DNA of 64,000 nucleotides, from NCBI RefSeq assembly GCF_029531845.1, contig NZ_JAMBPV010000003.1, positions 1 through 64,000 of the forward strand. The letters are read 5' to 3'. The notes under the pieces are model-generated. The model saw only the letters and a list, made by a program, of their open reading frames with translations. It ran no database searches and was not told where the DNA came from. The position numbers and the translations under genes are program-made. Below, in pieces: positions 18,953 through 28,573 of this stretch (position 1 is its first letter; every line of letters begins with the position of its first letter). This stretch comes from Staphylococcus equorum (lineage in GTDB: Bacteria > Bacillota > Bacilli > Staphylococcales > Staphylococcaceae).

Positions 18953-19501
18953 TTAAATGTTGTACTCACTATCTCCTAGGAAATAATTTTCAACATCTTT
19001 CCAATTATTCACACGATCAAATCTGTCATCGTTGATATTGTGCGTTGCAGTATACATAATCGATGTTCCTGTAAATATGCTTAACTGTCTTGGATTATCA
19101 TCAATTAAATAATCTGCTTTAACAATGTCTTTTCGACCACAAAATACAAAATGCTGAGGGTCTAAAAATGGGAAGAAGTGTCTTAACCAATCATATTTAT
19201 CATGAAATGAAGTCGGTACATCCATTGCCGCAGTTGCGATATATACATCATAATGTTCAGTTAGTTTTTTAACTACATCTTGTGCATCGTCCATAACTTG
19301 TAATCTTCTGAAAAAGCCAGGTTCGCTTAAAATTTCTGTTAGTAATCCATCATGCTCAGGCATTGCATGTCTCAACTTTATTCCGTCTAACATCTCATAT
19401 GTAATTCCTAAATCCGTACGTTTATTCACGTCATCAAGTAATGCACCTACTGTATCAGCAAGCACCTCATCCATATCAATAGCAATCGATTTTCTCGTCA
19501 T
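18953..19501 (-). CDS. Putative 5'(3')-deoxyribonucleotidase
   Basis: A 182-residue HAD-superfamily phosphatase of the NT5C type. The nucleophile motif is DMDEVLAD at residues 9-16; [10 protein letters not shown] is motif II and [10 protein letters not shown] the acidic motif IV. Such enzymes dephosphorylate deoxyribonucleoside monophosphates and trim dNTP pools. AAAAGGGAGTAG precedes the ATG. It is monocistronic, with a 264-bp gap to hisC upstream that holds only AT-rich sequence. Confidence 0.85.
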   Translation of the reverse strand: MTRKSIAIDMDEVLADTVGALLDDVNKRTDLGITYEMLDGIKLRHAMPEHDGLLTEILSEPGFFRRLQVMDDAQDVVKKLTEHYDVYIATAAMDVPTSFHDKYDWLRHFFPFLDPQHFVFCGRKDIVKADYLIDDNPRQLSIFTGTSIMYTATHNINDDRFDRVNNWKDVENYFLGDSEYNI

Positions 19502-19765
19502 TTACTACTCTACTCCCTTTTCAATAGCTTCAATCTTTATTATATATAGCCTGAACACTATGTAAAAAGCGACTACATATAACTCCTTTTTTCACTTCTA
19601 AGTATAGCAAATAACGTTCAACTAAACCAAAATTGTACTTATAAATATAATTCAAACCATGTTAAATGCTATTTACACAACACTTCTCAGCATCTTAAAT
19701 GAATTAGTTTATTATATTTATCTTTCCATACACATTTTAGTCTCGTTGAACGTCATCATCATTGA

Positions 19766-20821
19766 TTAAAATTCAAAACTTTTAAGTACTTCGATCATTT
19801 TATCATTTTGTTCTGGAAAACCGATTGTCACTCGAATCCCTTTAGGAAATTCTCTTGTAATACAGCCAACATTTAAAAATGCTTCATATAAATCATGCGG
19901 TTTGTCTGTATTGATATAGACAAAGTTTGTTTGGCTTGGATAAAATCTATCACTTACAGCTAATTCAAAGAATTTTGCTCTCTCTTGCGCGTTATGTTCG
20001 CGAATAGATGTTAAGTATTCTTGATCTTCTAATGCTGCCAACGCTGCATATTCAGATAAACGCCCTACATTAAATGGCGGACGTATAATATTCCATTTTT
20101 CAATCGCTTCTTTAGCTGCAACTACATAACCGATACGCATGCCTGCTAAACCATATGCTTTAGAAAATGTGCGTAATAAAAACGCATTTGTAAATTGTTC
20201 TTGTAACGCTAATGTATTAGGGAAATCCTCCGCAGTTACAAATTCTACATAGGCTTCGTCTATAATCACTGGGACATGTCTCGGTACACGTGTTAAGAAA
20301 TGTTGTAATTCTTCATGCGTAAAATATGTGCCTGTGGGATTATTCGGATTACATAACCATACGAGTTTCGTATTATCGTCAATCTCTGCTAAAATACCTT
20401 CTAAATCAAAACATCCATCTTGCATCGGTACTTGTGCTACATTTGCAGCTTCTACAGTTGCATTATGATAATACTGTCCAAATGTCATTTCACTTGTTAC
20501 TATTTTATCTCCAGGAGTGAGTACCGCACGTGAAATCATTAAAATGACTTCGTCTAGTCCTGCCCCGAATAATATGCGTGATGCATCAACATTTAAATGC
20601 TTACTAATTGCTTCTTTAATTAATGGAGAACCGGTTTCAGGATAAAATTGCAATTCATCTAAATGTGCTTGAATCGCCTCATTAACTTTTGGTGACGGAC
20701 CATATAAATTTTCATTTGAAGCTAATTTATATAATTCACCTTCAATCCCATAACTTTCCTTTAATGCTCTAGGCGATAAACCTGGTTCATATGCTGATAA
20801 TTGTTCAATTTGCTTTTTCAT
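19766..20821 (-). CDS. hisC: Histidinol-phosphate aminotransferase (HisC family)
   Basis: A 351-residue fold-type I PLP aminotransferase. The Schiff-base lysine is in [26 protein letters not shown] carries the PLP-binding asparagine, and RPPFNVG the substrate arginine. HisC converts imidazole-acetol phosphate to histidinol phosphate; members of the family also transaminate aromatic amino acids. It stands alone, without other his genes, so the role could be histidine or aromatic metabolism. AAGGAGG precedes the ATG. No T-box leader is visible in the 177 bp upstream. Confidence 0.88.
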   Translation of the reverse strand: MKKQIEQLSAYEPGLSPRALKESYGIEGELYKLASNENLYGPSPKVNEAIQAHLDELQFYPETGSPLIKEAISKHLNVDASRILFGAGLDEVILMISRAVLTPGDKIVTSEMTFGQYYHNATVEAANVAQVPMQDGCFDLEGILAEIDDNTKLVWLCNPNNPTGTYFTHEELQHFLTRVPRHVPVIIDEAYVEFVTAEDFPNTLALQEQFTNAFLLRTFSKAYGLAGMRIGYVVAAKEAIEKWNIIRPPFNVGRLSEYAALAALEDQEYLTSIREHNAQERAKFFELAVSDRFYPSQTNFVYINTDKPHDLYEAFLNVGCITREFPKGIRVTIGFPEQNDKMIEVLKSFEF

Positions 20822-20941
20822 TGTTGCTTCGGGCCTCCTTAAATTTACAGAAATTTCAAAACTTAATAACTATTATAAACCCAATAATAGTTTAAAATCA
20901 ATGTGTCCTCATCAATCAGTTTAGTTTGCAAATAATAAAAC

Positions 20942-20981
20942 ACGAGTTCAGATCAATGAAGCGCTCATTATCCGAACCCGT
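20942..20981 (-). terminator. Terminator of the opuB operon
   Basis: Imperfect 12-bp stem ACGAGTTCAGAT / ATCCGAACCCGT around a 16-nt loop, followed on the minus strand by TGTTTTATTATT. It lies 18 bp beyond the permease stop. Confidence 0.75.
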
Positions 20982-20998
20982 ATAAAAATGGTTAACGT

Positions 20999-22513
20999 TT
21001 AATCTATTAAGTTATGTTTTTCTAGATATGCTTTTGCAACTTCATATGGGTCTTCTTTTTTCACGGTTACATTGTAGTTCATTTGTTGCATTTCTTCATC
21101 TGAGATTTTACCTGCTAGTTTGTTTAGTGGTGCTTTAATCTCTGGATGTTCTTCTAAATAAGATTCTTTAAACATAGGCGCACCTTGATATGGTGGAAAG
21201 ACATCTTTATCATCTTCTAGGACGACCATATCATATTGTTTTAATTCTGCATCTGTTGAATATGCGTCTATTAAATTGATATCGCCACTTTCAATCGCTT
21301 GATAACGTAACTTAGGTTCCATCGTTTTGACGTCTCCTAAATCAAGGTCATATGCTTTTTTCACTGCGGGATATCCATCCTCACGATCATTAAATTCTAA
21401 TGTAAAGCCAGGCTTGATTTTGCCACTGACTTTATTTAAATCACCAATCGTTTTAATATCATGTTCTTCAGCAAAATCCTTTTTCACTGCTAAAGCATAC
21501 GTATTATTGTATTCCATTGGTTTTAACATCGTCATATCATATTTACTTTCTAGACTCGATTTAGCTTGTTCGTATACTTTGTCTTCTTGCTTAGATTTTA
21601 AATCTTCTTTCGTTAATTCACCGAGCACTGTCCCCGTAAATTCAAGGTAACCATCTATATCATCTGATTTTAGGGCGTTAAATAAGAATGCTGTTTTACC
21701 CAATCCGTCTTCAACTTCAACAGTATGGTCTGTTTCTTCTTCAATTAAGATCTTATACATATTGGTAATCACTGAAGGTTCTGAACCTAGTTTACCTGCT
21801 AACGTCACTTTATCCCCTTTTTGCGCTAACATAGGACCAATTATAAATAATAGTAAAATCATTACGATGGCACCTAATGATATCAGCAATTTTTTGTATG
21901 ACATTTTTTGCATAAAGCGCAAGGCTAAATCAAATAAGATTGCGAGCAAGGCCGCTGGAATGGCACCTATAAGTATTAACGACGTATCATTTCTATCAAT
22001 ACCTAATAATATAAGGTCACCTAAACCACCTGCACCAATTAAAGCTGCTAATGTTGCCGTACCAATGATTAATACCATAGCTGTACGAATACCCGCCATA
22101 ATTACGGGCATCGCAATAGGTAATTCTACTTTACTCAATCGGCGCCCTGGCTTCATACCTATACCTTTTGCTGCTTCTATTAACGATGCATCAACTTCGT
22201 TAATACCTGTGTATGTATTTCTCAAAATAGGCAGTAGTGCGTAGACAACTAAAGCAATCACTGCAGGCACCTTACCTATACCAAATAGTGGTATCATCAA
22301 ACCAAGTAAAGCAAGTGATGGTATCGTTTGTAGTATAGCTGCAATATTCATCACTACTTCAGAAAGTTTACGTGTTTTTGTTAGTAGAATACCTAATGGA
22401 ACACCAATCAGAGTCGCTATTAATAAAGCAATAAAAGATATTTGCATATGCTCGAAAATCGTAGTTAATAATTGACCTTTGCGCTCTACAAGAGTGTTAA
22501 TGAATTCATTCAT
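20999..22513 (-). CDS. opuBB: Osmolyte ABC transporter permease fused to substrate-binding domain (OpuBB-like)
   Basis: A 504-residue fusion. Residues 1-210 form an OpuC/ProW-type permease (EAAKGIGMKPGRRLSKVELPIAMPVIMAGIRTA is the ATPase-coupling loop). After one more membrane segment, residues 235-504 form a glycine-betaine/choline-binding domain (LGSEPSVITNMYKILIEEETDHTVEVEDGLG, ending in an LNKLAGKI helix). It imports quaternary ammonium osmoprotectants or their precursors. Its start overlaps the ATPase stop by 4 bp. The fused binding domain distinguishes it from the four-gene opuC type. Confidence 0.9.
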   Translation of the reverse strand: MNEFINTLVERKGQLLTTIFEHMQISFIALLIATLIGVPLGILLTKTRKLSEVVMNIAAILQTIPSLALLGLMIPLFGIGKVPAVIALVVYALLPILRNTYTGINEVDASLIEAAKGIGMKPGRRLSKVELPIAMPVIMAGIRTAMVLIIGTATLAALIGAGGLGDLILLGIDRNDTSLILIGAIPAALLAILFDLALRFMQKMSYKKLLISLGAIVMILLLFIIGPMLAQKGDKVTLAGKLGSEPSVITNMYKILIEEETDHTVEVEDGLGKTAFLFNALKSDDIDGYLEFTGTVLGELTKEDLKSKQEDKVYEQAKSSLESKYDMTMLKPMEYNNTYALAVKKDFAEEHDIKTIGDLNKVSGKIKPGFTLEFNDREDGYPAVKKAYDLDLGDVKTMEPKLRYQAIESGDINLIDAYSTDAELKQYDMVVLEDDKDVFPPYQGAPMFKESYLEEHPEIKAPLNKLAGKISDEEMQQMNYNVTVKKEDPYEVAKAYLEKHNLID

Positions 22514-23475
22514 CCATTATGACCTCCTTTGCCTTCTGACAAAACTTTAAATATATCTTCACGTTTTAGCACATGCTGCGCAGAAGTTGCTTCATCATCG
22601 ACAATAATTGCTTCATGGTCAATTAGATACTCATAAATATCATGTACAAAATAATCACTCTGAACGACAGGATAACTTTCATGAGACATCTCTGATTTAT
22701 TGTTTGGTAAATTACTAACCAGTTCTGATAATTTCATATCATTAACCGTACGTTTCACTTTATCTCCCATAAACTGCTTCACAAAGTCATTTTTAGGATT
22801 TTTAATAAAACCTTCTGGCGTATCAATTTGTTCAACTCGCCCTTCATTTAATAAACAAATACGGTCACCCAGTTTCATTGCTTCTTGAATGTCATGAGTT
22901 ACGAAAATAATCGTTTTTTTAATTTTTTGTTGTAATTCAATTAAATCATCTTGTAACTTTTCACGGCTAATAGGATCTAGCGCACTGTATGGCTCATCCA
23001 TTAATATTACTGGTGGATCGGCGGCTAATGCACGAACCACCCCAACACGTTGCTGCTGTCCCCCTGATAACTCATCTGGTTTACGATTTTTATATAATTC
23101 AGGTTCTAAACCGACCATATCCAATAATTCATCCACACGGTGATTAATATCTTTTTCTTTCCACTTTTTCATTTGTGGCACTTGTGCGATATTCTCTTTG
23201 ATTGTCATATGGGGGAAAAGTGCGATTTGTTGCAGTACATAGCCAATATCCCAACGCATTTCATAAATAGAATAATCACTAATTGGTTTATTATTAAAAT
23301 AAATATACCCTTCAGATAAAGAAATTAAGCGATTGACCATTTTTAAGGTCGTTGTTTTTCCGCAACCTGAAGGACCAATTAACACAAAAAATTCGCCTTC
23401 CTTTATATTAAAACTGATGTCATCGACTGCAGTTTTGTCTCCATATTTTTTCACTACATTTTTAAATTCTATCAC
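22510..23475 (-). CDS. opuBA: Osmolyte ABC transporter ATPase (OpuBA-like)
   Basis: A 321-residue ATPase of the OpuA/OpuC class with Walker A GPSGCGKTT, signature LSGGQQQR, Walker B VILMDEP and switch His in VTHDIQE. The C-terminal 90 residues look like a reduced CBS-type region (YPVVQSDYFVHDIYEYLIDHEAIIVDD), which in relatives senses ionic strength. It powers the fused permease/receptor encoded next. The start is a GTG after AAGGTGA. The genes are expected to respond to osmotic stress, but I see no defined operator. Confidence 0.92.
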   Translation of the reverse strand: MIEFKNVVKKYGDKTAVDDISFNIKEGEFFVLIGPSGCGKTTTLKMVNRLISLSEGYIYFNNKPISDYSIYEMRWDIGYVLQQIALFPHMTIKENIAQVPQMKKWKEKDINHRVDELLDMVGLEPELYKNRKPDELSGGQQQRVGVVRALAADPPVILMDEPYSALDPISREKLQDDLIELQQKIKKTIIFVTHDIQEAMKLGDRICLLNEGRVEQIDTPEGFIKNPKNDFVKQFMGDKVKRTVNDMKLSELVSNLPNNKSEMSHESYPVVQSDYFVHDIYEYLIDHEAIIVDDEATSAQHVLKREDIFKVLSEGKGGHNG

Positions 23476-23612
23476 TTTGTCACCTTCACTTTACTGTCCT
23501 TTATTTTTAAAATTAGATTAAATTCGCATTTACCACAACTATTCCCTATTTTCATATAATCCATGTATTTATCAAGTGATTTTCAAAAGTTTTGTTTTAC
23601 TTCATTAAAAAA

Positions 23613-23690
23613 GCGAAGTTAACTCAAATCAAAAATATACCTATGATCTTTTTATTACATAGTATATTAAAATTTAAAAATTAACTTCGC
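23613..23690. repeat. Long hairpin between opuBA and recQ
   Basis: Outer arms GCGAAGTTAA (23613-23622) and TTAACTTCGC (23681-23690) enclose an inner stem ATATACCTATG / CATAGTATAT. It lies upstream of opuBA and downstream of recQ and probably ends recQ transcription. Confidence 0.6.
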
Positions 23691-23742
23691 AATTATAGTT
23701 ATTAAAAGCAGCAAGCTATGCGTAAATACAATAACTAAGTCA

Positions 23743-25521
23743 TTATATCTTTGCTTTATATGATTGAATAGTTTCTAAAAACATTGGACAGTAATGTTTT
23801 AGTTTATAACTCCCTACACCATCAATTAAAATCATATCTTGTTTTGATTCTGGCTTTCTTTTAGCAAATTCTTCTAGTGTAAAATCAGAGAATATACTTA
23901 CTGGTGGAATGCTCAAGTCCTCACTAAGCTGTTTACGCACAGCTATAAGTTCATCAAATAATGCACGATCCACACCTTCAACGGTGTTAATATTAACTTT
24001 TTCTGTAGTTTTGCGTTTAAATGCTGTCGTAAATATAGAGACTTGACCACTCAATAAACTTTTCACGGAGTTATCACAAGTTAATATTTCATCATACTCG
24101 TTTAAAAAACCTTTAAACCTCAATTCATCAATCAGATGACTTAAATCTGATGTAGTATAGTTTTTCATAATGCCATGTGTCGACAAGTCATTATAATCAC
24201 AATAGCGAATATAATCAGATTCTTCGCCTCTTAATACTTGTATAATGACGCTATAGCTTTCTTTCTGTTTCATACGTGCAATACAACTCACAATCATTTT
24301 TGCTTCATTAGTCATATCGTACGTTTTATTTTCTCTTACACAATTACTACACTGTTCACATTCTTCAAGCTTTTCATTCGGCTCAAAATAATGGACGAGC
24401 GTTGCTTCTAAGCATTTTTTTGTTTTTGTATAAAGTATCATTTTATTTAATTTCTCGCCCATCTTATCTTTATAATCATCATCTGCTTTCGATGAAGATA
24501 TAAAATACTGATGTAAACCGATATCACGTTCACTAAATAATAAAATACAATCACTATTTAAGCCATCACGACCTGCACGACCTGCTTCCTGGTAGTATGA
24601 TTCTAAATCACCAGGCATATTATAATGAATAACAAATCTCACATTGGATTTATCGATACCCATACCAAAAGCATTCGTAGCTACAACTACACGTACGCGA
24701 TCATAAACAAAGTCATTTTGTGCGGCTTCACGCTCTTTGTTCGATAGACCACCATGATAAGTTGTACTCTTAATATCATTAATGGCTAACGCTTCTTGTA
24801 ATTCCTCAACTTGTTTTCGTGTTGAACAATAAATAATGCCGGATTCTTTTTGATATTTTTTAACATATTCCAACACAAATTTTTGTCGTTGATATGTAGG
24901 ATTGACTTGAAAGACTAAATTTCGACGTTTTGTACTTGTTTTAACCTCATCATTTTTATTAATATTCAAGCGGTCCATAATGTCTTTTTGAACTTCAATT
25001 GTTGCAGTTGCAGTAAGCGCTACAATTGTAAAATCTTGTGGTAATGCAAATACCTTATGAATCACATCTCGATAACTTGGTCTAAAATCGTGCCCCCATT
25101 TAGAAATACAGTGTGCTTCATCAAAAGCAACTAACGGTATATTTAATTGTTGCACCATTTGAACAAAATAAGCATTGTCGAAACGTTCAGGCGCCACATA
25201 TAGAAATTGAATTTCACCTTTTCTAAGTTGTGACTCTATTTCTTTTTGTTGTTTCTGAGTTAAACTACTATTTAAGTACGCTGCACGTACACCCATGGCC
25301 TTTAATTGATCAACTTGGTCTTTCATTAGCGAAATTAATGGACTGATGACGATTGTCGTACCGCCCAACATTAATCCCGGCACTTGATAACAAATTGATT
25401 TTCCCCCGCCAGTAGGTAATACACCTAGCGCATTTTGATGATTCATTACTTTTGTTATGATTTCTTTTTGACCCGGACGAAATGTATCGTAGCCAAAATA
25501 ATGCGATAATGTTGATTCCAT
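23743..25521 (-). CDS. recQ: ATP-dependent DNA helicase RecQ
   Basis: A 592-residue RecQ helicase. Motif I LPTGGGKSICYQVP, motif II VAFDEAHCISKWGHDFRP (DEAH with the aromatic-rich loop) and motif VI HYNMPGDLESYYQEAGRAGRDG are present. The zinc site has cysteines in KKCLEATLVHYF and CEQCSNC. A winged-helix region and a C-terminal HRDC-like domain (TLEEFAKRKPESKQDMILIDGVG) follow. It unwinds 3'-5' for recombination and fork repair. It starts 12 bp downstream of the ABC-F gene and is probably cotranscribed with it. Confidence 0.93.
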   Translation of the reverse strand: MESTLSHYFGYDTFRPGQKEIITKVMNHQNALGVLPTGGGKSICYQVPGLMLGGTTIVISPLISLMKDQVDQLKAMGVRAAYLNSSLTQKQQKEIESQLRKGEIQFLYVAPERFDNAYFVQMVQQLNIPLVAFDEAHCISKWGHDFRPSYRDVIHKVFALPQDFTIVALTATATIEVQKDIMDRLNINKNDEVKTSTKRRNLVFQVNPTYQRQKFVLEYVKKYQKESGIIYCSTRKQVEELQEALAINDIKSTTYHGGLSNKEREAAQNDFVYDRVRVVVATNAFGMGIDKSNVRFVIHYNMPGDLESYYQEAGRAGRDGLNSDCILLFSERDIGLHQYFISSSKADDDYKDKMGEKLNKMILYTKTKKCLEATLVHYFEPNEKLEECEQCSNCVRENKTYDMTNEAKMIVSCIARMKQKESYSVIIQVLRGEESDYIRYCDYNDLSTHGIMKNYTTSDLSHLIDELRFKGFLNEYDEILTCDNSVKSLLSGQVSIFTTAFKRKTTEKVNINTVEGVDRALFDELIAVRKQLSEDLSIPPVSIFSDFTLEEFAKRKPESKQDMILIDGVGSYKLKHYCPMFLETIQSYKAKI

Positions 25522-25533
25522 GTTAACAATCCC

Positions 25534-27420
25534 TCATTGTTCTTTTAGTTCTTCTAGTTCACTCCATCTTGCCATATCATCTTCGTACGTCTGATTAAGA
25601 CGTCGTTGTTCTTCATTTAATTCTTTGATTTTAGCATAATCTGAACTTGCTGCAATCATTTCTTCATCGATGGTTTCTAATCTTTGTTCAGTAGTTTCAA
25701 TACGTTCGATAATCGTTTCATATTCTTGCTTTTCTTTAAAAGATAGTCCTTTTTTCTTGTTCGTATTTTGTTTTACGTTCGTTTGTTGTTTCTGTTGCTT
25801 TTGTTGTGCTTGGGCTTTATCTTGTTCTTTTTTATATGCTTCATAATCTTCAAACGTTCCTATGATACGTTCCATTTTCCCGTCGTGAATATACCAATAT
25901 TCTTGGGCTACTTTATTTAAGAAGTATCTATCATGACTTACTGTGATTACCGCGCCGCCAAATGTTTCAATATAATCTTCAAGTATTGTTAACGTTTCAG
26001 TATCTAAGTCATTTGTTGGCTCATCTAACAACAAGACATTCGGTTGATGAACTAATAATCTCAACAGATATAGTCTTTTTTGTTCGCCACCTGATAATTT
26101 ATATATTTTTTTACCATGTGTGGAACTCGGAAATAAGAAGCGTTCAAGTAGTTGTGTAATTGAAACTGAAGTACCATCTTTTTCTTTAGCTACTTCACTT
26201 TCTTCTCTTAAATAATCAATCATTCTTACATCACGATCTAATCGTTCCTCGCTTTGTTTAAAGTAAGCAACTTTTACAGTTTGCCCAATTTTTAGCTTAC
26301 CTTCGAAAGTTTGATCTTCCCCGCTCAATATATTTAACAATGTTGTTTTACCAGCACCATTAGGGCCGACAATACCAATCTGTTGACCACTTTGAATAAT
26401 TTGAGTGATATCTTCGAATAGTGTATTACCATTTATGCGCTTAGTCAGAGCATCAAATTCAAAAACTTGTTTACCCAATCTTGAATAAGCAAGATTTAAA
26501 GATGCTTTATCTTGTTGATGTTGGTTTTTGACGTCTTGTTCTAAATCGCTAAATCTATTTTTACGTGCTTGTTGTTTTGTAGTTCGTGCTTTTACGCCAG
26601 CACGCATCCAAGCAAGTTCTTTTTTATATAATGATTGTTGTTTCGATTGTTGCTTTTGTTCGATAATTTCATTTTCCGCACGTTGTGCAATATAAGCTTC
26701 ATAATTACCAGAATAAGTGCGTAATTTTCCGCGGTCTAATTCGATAATTCGTGAGGATACTTCATTTAAGAAATAGCGATCATGCGTTACAAATAACACT
26801 GTGTGTGGATATTGTTTCACATAATTAATCAACCAATTGATAGATTCGAAATCTAAGTGGTTGGTAGGTTCATCAAGAAGTAATAAATCAGGTTGTTCAA
26901 TAAGTGTCTTCGCAAGACCTACTCTTTTTTGTTGACCACCTGAAAGTTCACTTACTTCTTTTGTCGTATCATGAATACCTAATTTAGAAAGTATCGTTTT
27001 GATTTCTGCGCTATAGTCCCATGCTTGGTTCGCATCCATAGCATCTTGTGCTTGCATCATTTTTTGTAGATTTGACTCACTTTGGGTCGTACTATATTGA
27101 TTTAGTGCAGACTCATATGCACGTATTACTTGAAGTGTTTTAGTTTCTGAGGTCAATACTGCTTCAAAAACAGACATGTTTCGATCGAAATCTTGTTTTT
27201 GAGAAGAATAACGGATGCGATATGCGTTCGGATGCGATATTTCCGCATCGTAATCTTCGTCTAGTCCTGCCATTACTTTTAACAAAGTACTCTTGCCAGT
27301 CCCATTTATACCAACTAGTCCTATTTTTTCTCCTTCAGAAATAGAGAGATGCAAATCATCGAAAATAGTCTTATCAGCATATGACTTATATAAATGTTCA
27401 ATTTTGTAAGCTTCCATCAT
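25534..27420 (-). CDS. ABC-F ATPase (Uup/YfmR-like ribosome factor)
   Basis: A 628-residue soluble protein with two ABC cassettes (Walker A GINGTGKST and GPNGAGKTT; signatures LSGGQQKR and LSGGEQKR; Walker B LLLLDEP and VLLLDEP), no membrane helices, a charged P-site-tRNA-interaction linker (about residues 245-310) and a C-terminal coiled coil (about 550-628). That coiled coil points to the Uup/YfmR branch, whose members act on stalled ribosomes or in assembly. Nothing suggests a Vga/Msr-type resistance determinant. AAAGGATG precedes two consecutive ATGs; either could be used. Confidence 0.87.
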   Translation of the reverse strand: MMEAYKIEHLYKSYADKTIFDDLHLSISEGEKIGLVGINGTGKSTLLKVMAGLDEDYDAEISHPNAYRIRYSSQKQDFDRNMSVFEAVLTSETKTLQVIRAYESALNQYSTTQSESNLQKMMQAQDAMDANQAWDYSAEIKTILSKLGIHDTTKEVSELSGGQQKRVGLAKTLIEQPDLLLLDEPTNHLDFESINWLINYVKQYPHTVLFVTHDRYFLNEVSSRIIELDRGKLRTYSGNYEAYIAQRAENEIIEQKQQSKQQSLYKKELAWMRAGVKARTTKQQARKNRFSDLEQDVKNQHQQDKASLNLAYSRLGKQVFEFDALTKRINGNTLFEDITQIIQSGQQIGIVGPNGAGKTTLLNILSGEDQTFEGKLKIGQTVKVAYFKQSEERLDRDVRMIDYLREESEVAKEKDGTSVSITQLLERFLFPSSTHGKKIYKLSGGEQKRLYLLRLLVHQPNVLLLDEPTNDLDTETLTILEDYIETFGGAVITVSHDRYFLNKVAQEYWYIHDGKMERIIGTFEDYEAYKKEQDKAQAQQKQQKQQTNVKQNTNKKKGLSFKEKQEYETIIERIETTEQRLETIDEEMIAASSDYAKIKELNEEQRRLNQTYEDDMARWSELEELKEQ

Positions 27421-27545
27421 TCTACATCCTTTTTAATATCGAAATTTTTAAATATCGAAAATAATAATTATATCTGTTAAACTTAATTTCAGTTCTATAT
27501 ATTATACACCTTTTTGAACTCAAATGATACAAAGGAGAGAAGCTT

Positions 27546-28364
27546 ATGTCGGAATTTTTCCAAAACTTACCTCCTTACATCCAAGCATTAATAGCTGGCC
27601 TTATTACATGGCTACTTACTGCATTAGGAGCAGCATCGGTATTTATTTTCAAAAGAGTTAACGATAAGTTACTGAACTCAATGCAAGGCTTTGCTGCAGG
27701 TATTATGATTGCCGCAAGCTTTTGGTCATTATTACAGCCAGCCATTGCTTATGGTGAAGGCACAGCACTCCCATGGCTACCAGCCGCTATTGGTTTTTTA
27801 CTAGGTGGATTATTTATTCGTGGATTAGATTTAGTGATCCCTCATATACATCCAAATACCAAAGACACTAATCAATTTCATGAAGGTGTAGGTACTAAAA
27901 AGCTCAACAAAAATACATTACTTGTATTGGCAATTACGTTGCACAATATTCCCGAGGGTCTTTCTATAGGTGTAGCCTTTGGTGGTATTGTTTCTGGTAA
28001 TGGTCAAGCAACGTTTTTAGGCGCTGTTGGATTAGCTATCGGTATTGGGATACAAAATATTCCAGAAGGTGCAGCACTGTCAATGCCAATACGCGCTGCA
28101 GGTGCATCAAGATGGAAAGCCTTTAATTATGGACAAGCTTCAGCCATCGTTGAGCCTATATTTGCTGTAGTCGGCGCTGCTGCGGTAATAATGATTACGC
28201 CTATGTTGCCATATGCTTTAGCATTTGCTGCAGGTGCAATGATATTCGTTGTAGTAGAAGAACTTATACCAGATTCTCAGGCAAGTAATAATACGGACCT
28301 TGCAACATTAAGCCTAATGTTAGGGTTCACAATCATGATGATACTTGATGTCGCGCTTGGATAA
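27546..28364 (+). CDS. ZIP-family divalent metal transporter
   Basis: A 272-residue membrane protein with eight predicted helices. The metal-site motifs of the GufA/ZIP-II subfamily are clear: LHNIPEGLSIGVAFG in helix 4 and QNIPEGAALSMP in helix 5, plus VEELIPDSQ near the end. It probably moves zinc or manganese across the cytoplasmic membrane. AAAGGAGAG precedes the ATG. It diverges from the ABC-F gene; a 10-bp direct repeat lies in the shared 125-bp gap. A strong terminator follows. Confidence 0.88.
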   Translation: MSEFFQNLPPYIQALIAGLITWLLTALGAASVFIFKRVNDKLLNSMQGFAAGIMIAASFWSLLQPAIAYGEGTALPWLPAAIGFLLGGLFIRGLDLVIPHIHPNTKDTNQFHEGVGTKKLNKNTLLVLAITLHNIPEGLSIGVAFGGIVSGNGQATFLGAVGLAIGIGIQNIPEGAALSMPIRAAGASRWKAFNYGQASAIVEPIFAVVGAAAVIMITPMLPYALAFAAGAMIFVVVEELIPDSQASNNTDLATLSLMLGFTIMMILDVALG

Positions 28365-28415
28365 GGACGTAAATTTCATATTAAAAACGGTTGTTTAGAC
28401 ATAAACCTAATAACT

Positions 28416-28458
28416 AAAAATAGCTATGGACGCTCAAAGAGTCTCATAGCTATTTTTG
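28416..28458. terminator. Terminator after the ZIP gene
   Basis: Perfect 13-bp stem AAAAATAGCTATG / CATAGCTATTTTT, with GAC/GTC pairing inside the loop. Confidence 0.88.
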
Positions 28459-28526
28459 TGTCTATTTTTTTATGTAATCCAATTTTTTTATACATATCGA
28501 TGTGGATTAAATTAAAGTGAATTTTA

Positions 28527-28567
28527 AAAAGAGCCAACACACCTAAATTAGGTATATTGGCTCTTTT
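28527..28567 (-). terminator. Terminator of ltaS
   Basis: Outer stem AAAAGAGCCAA / TTGGCTCTTTT with an inner ACCT/AGGT, T-rich on the minus strand, ending 6 bp from the ltaS stop. Confidence 0.88.
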
Positions 28568-28573
28568 ATTTAA

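Noticed and set aside
20822-20998. T-box or histidine leader before hisC
   Set aside because: Only 177 bp are available, part of it the opuB-side sequence, with no T-box sequence or leader peptide.
25534-27420. ABC-F gene as an antibiotic-resistance determinant
   Set aside because: Length, C-terminal coiled coil and core gene context fit housekeeping Uup/YfmR, not Vga, Lsa or Msr.
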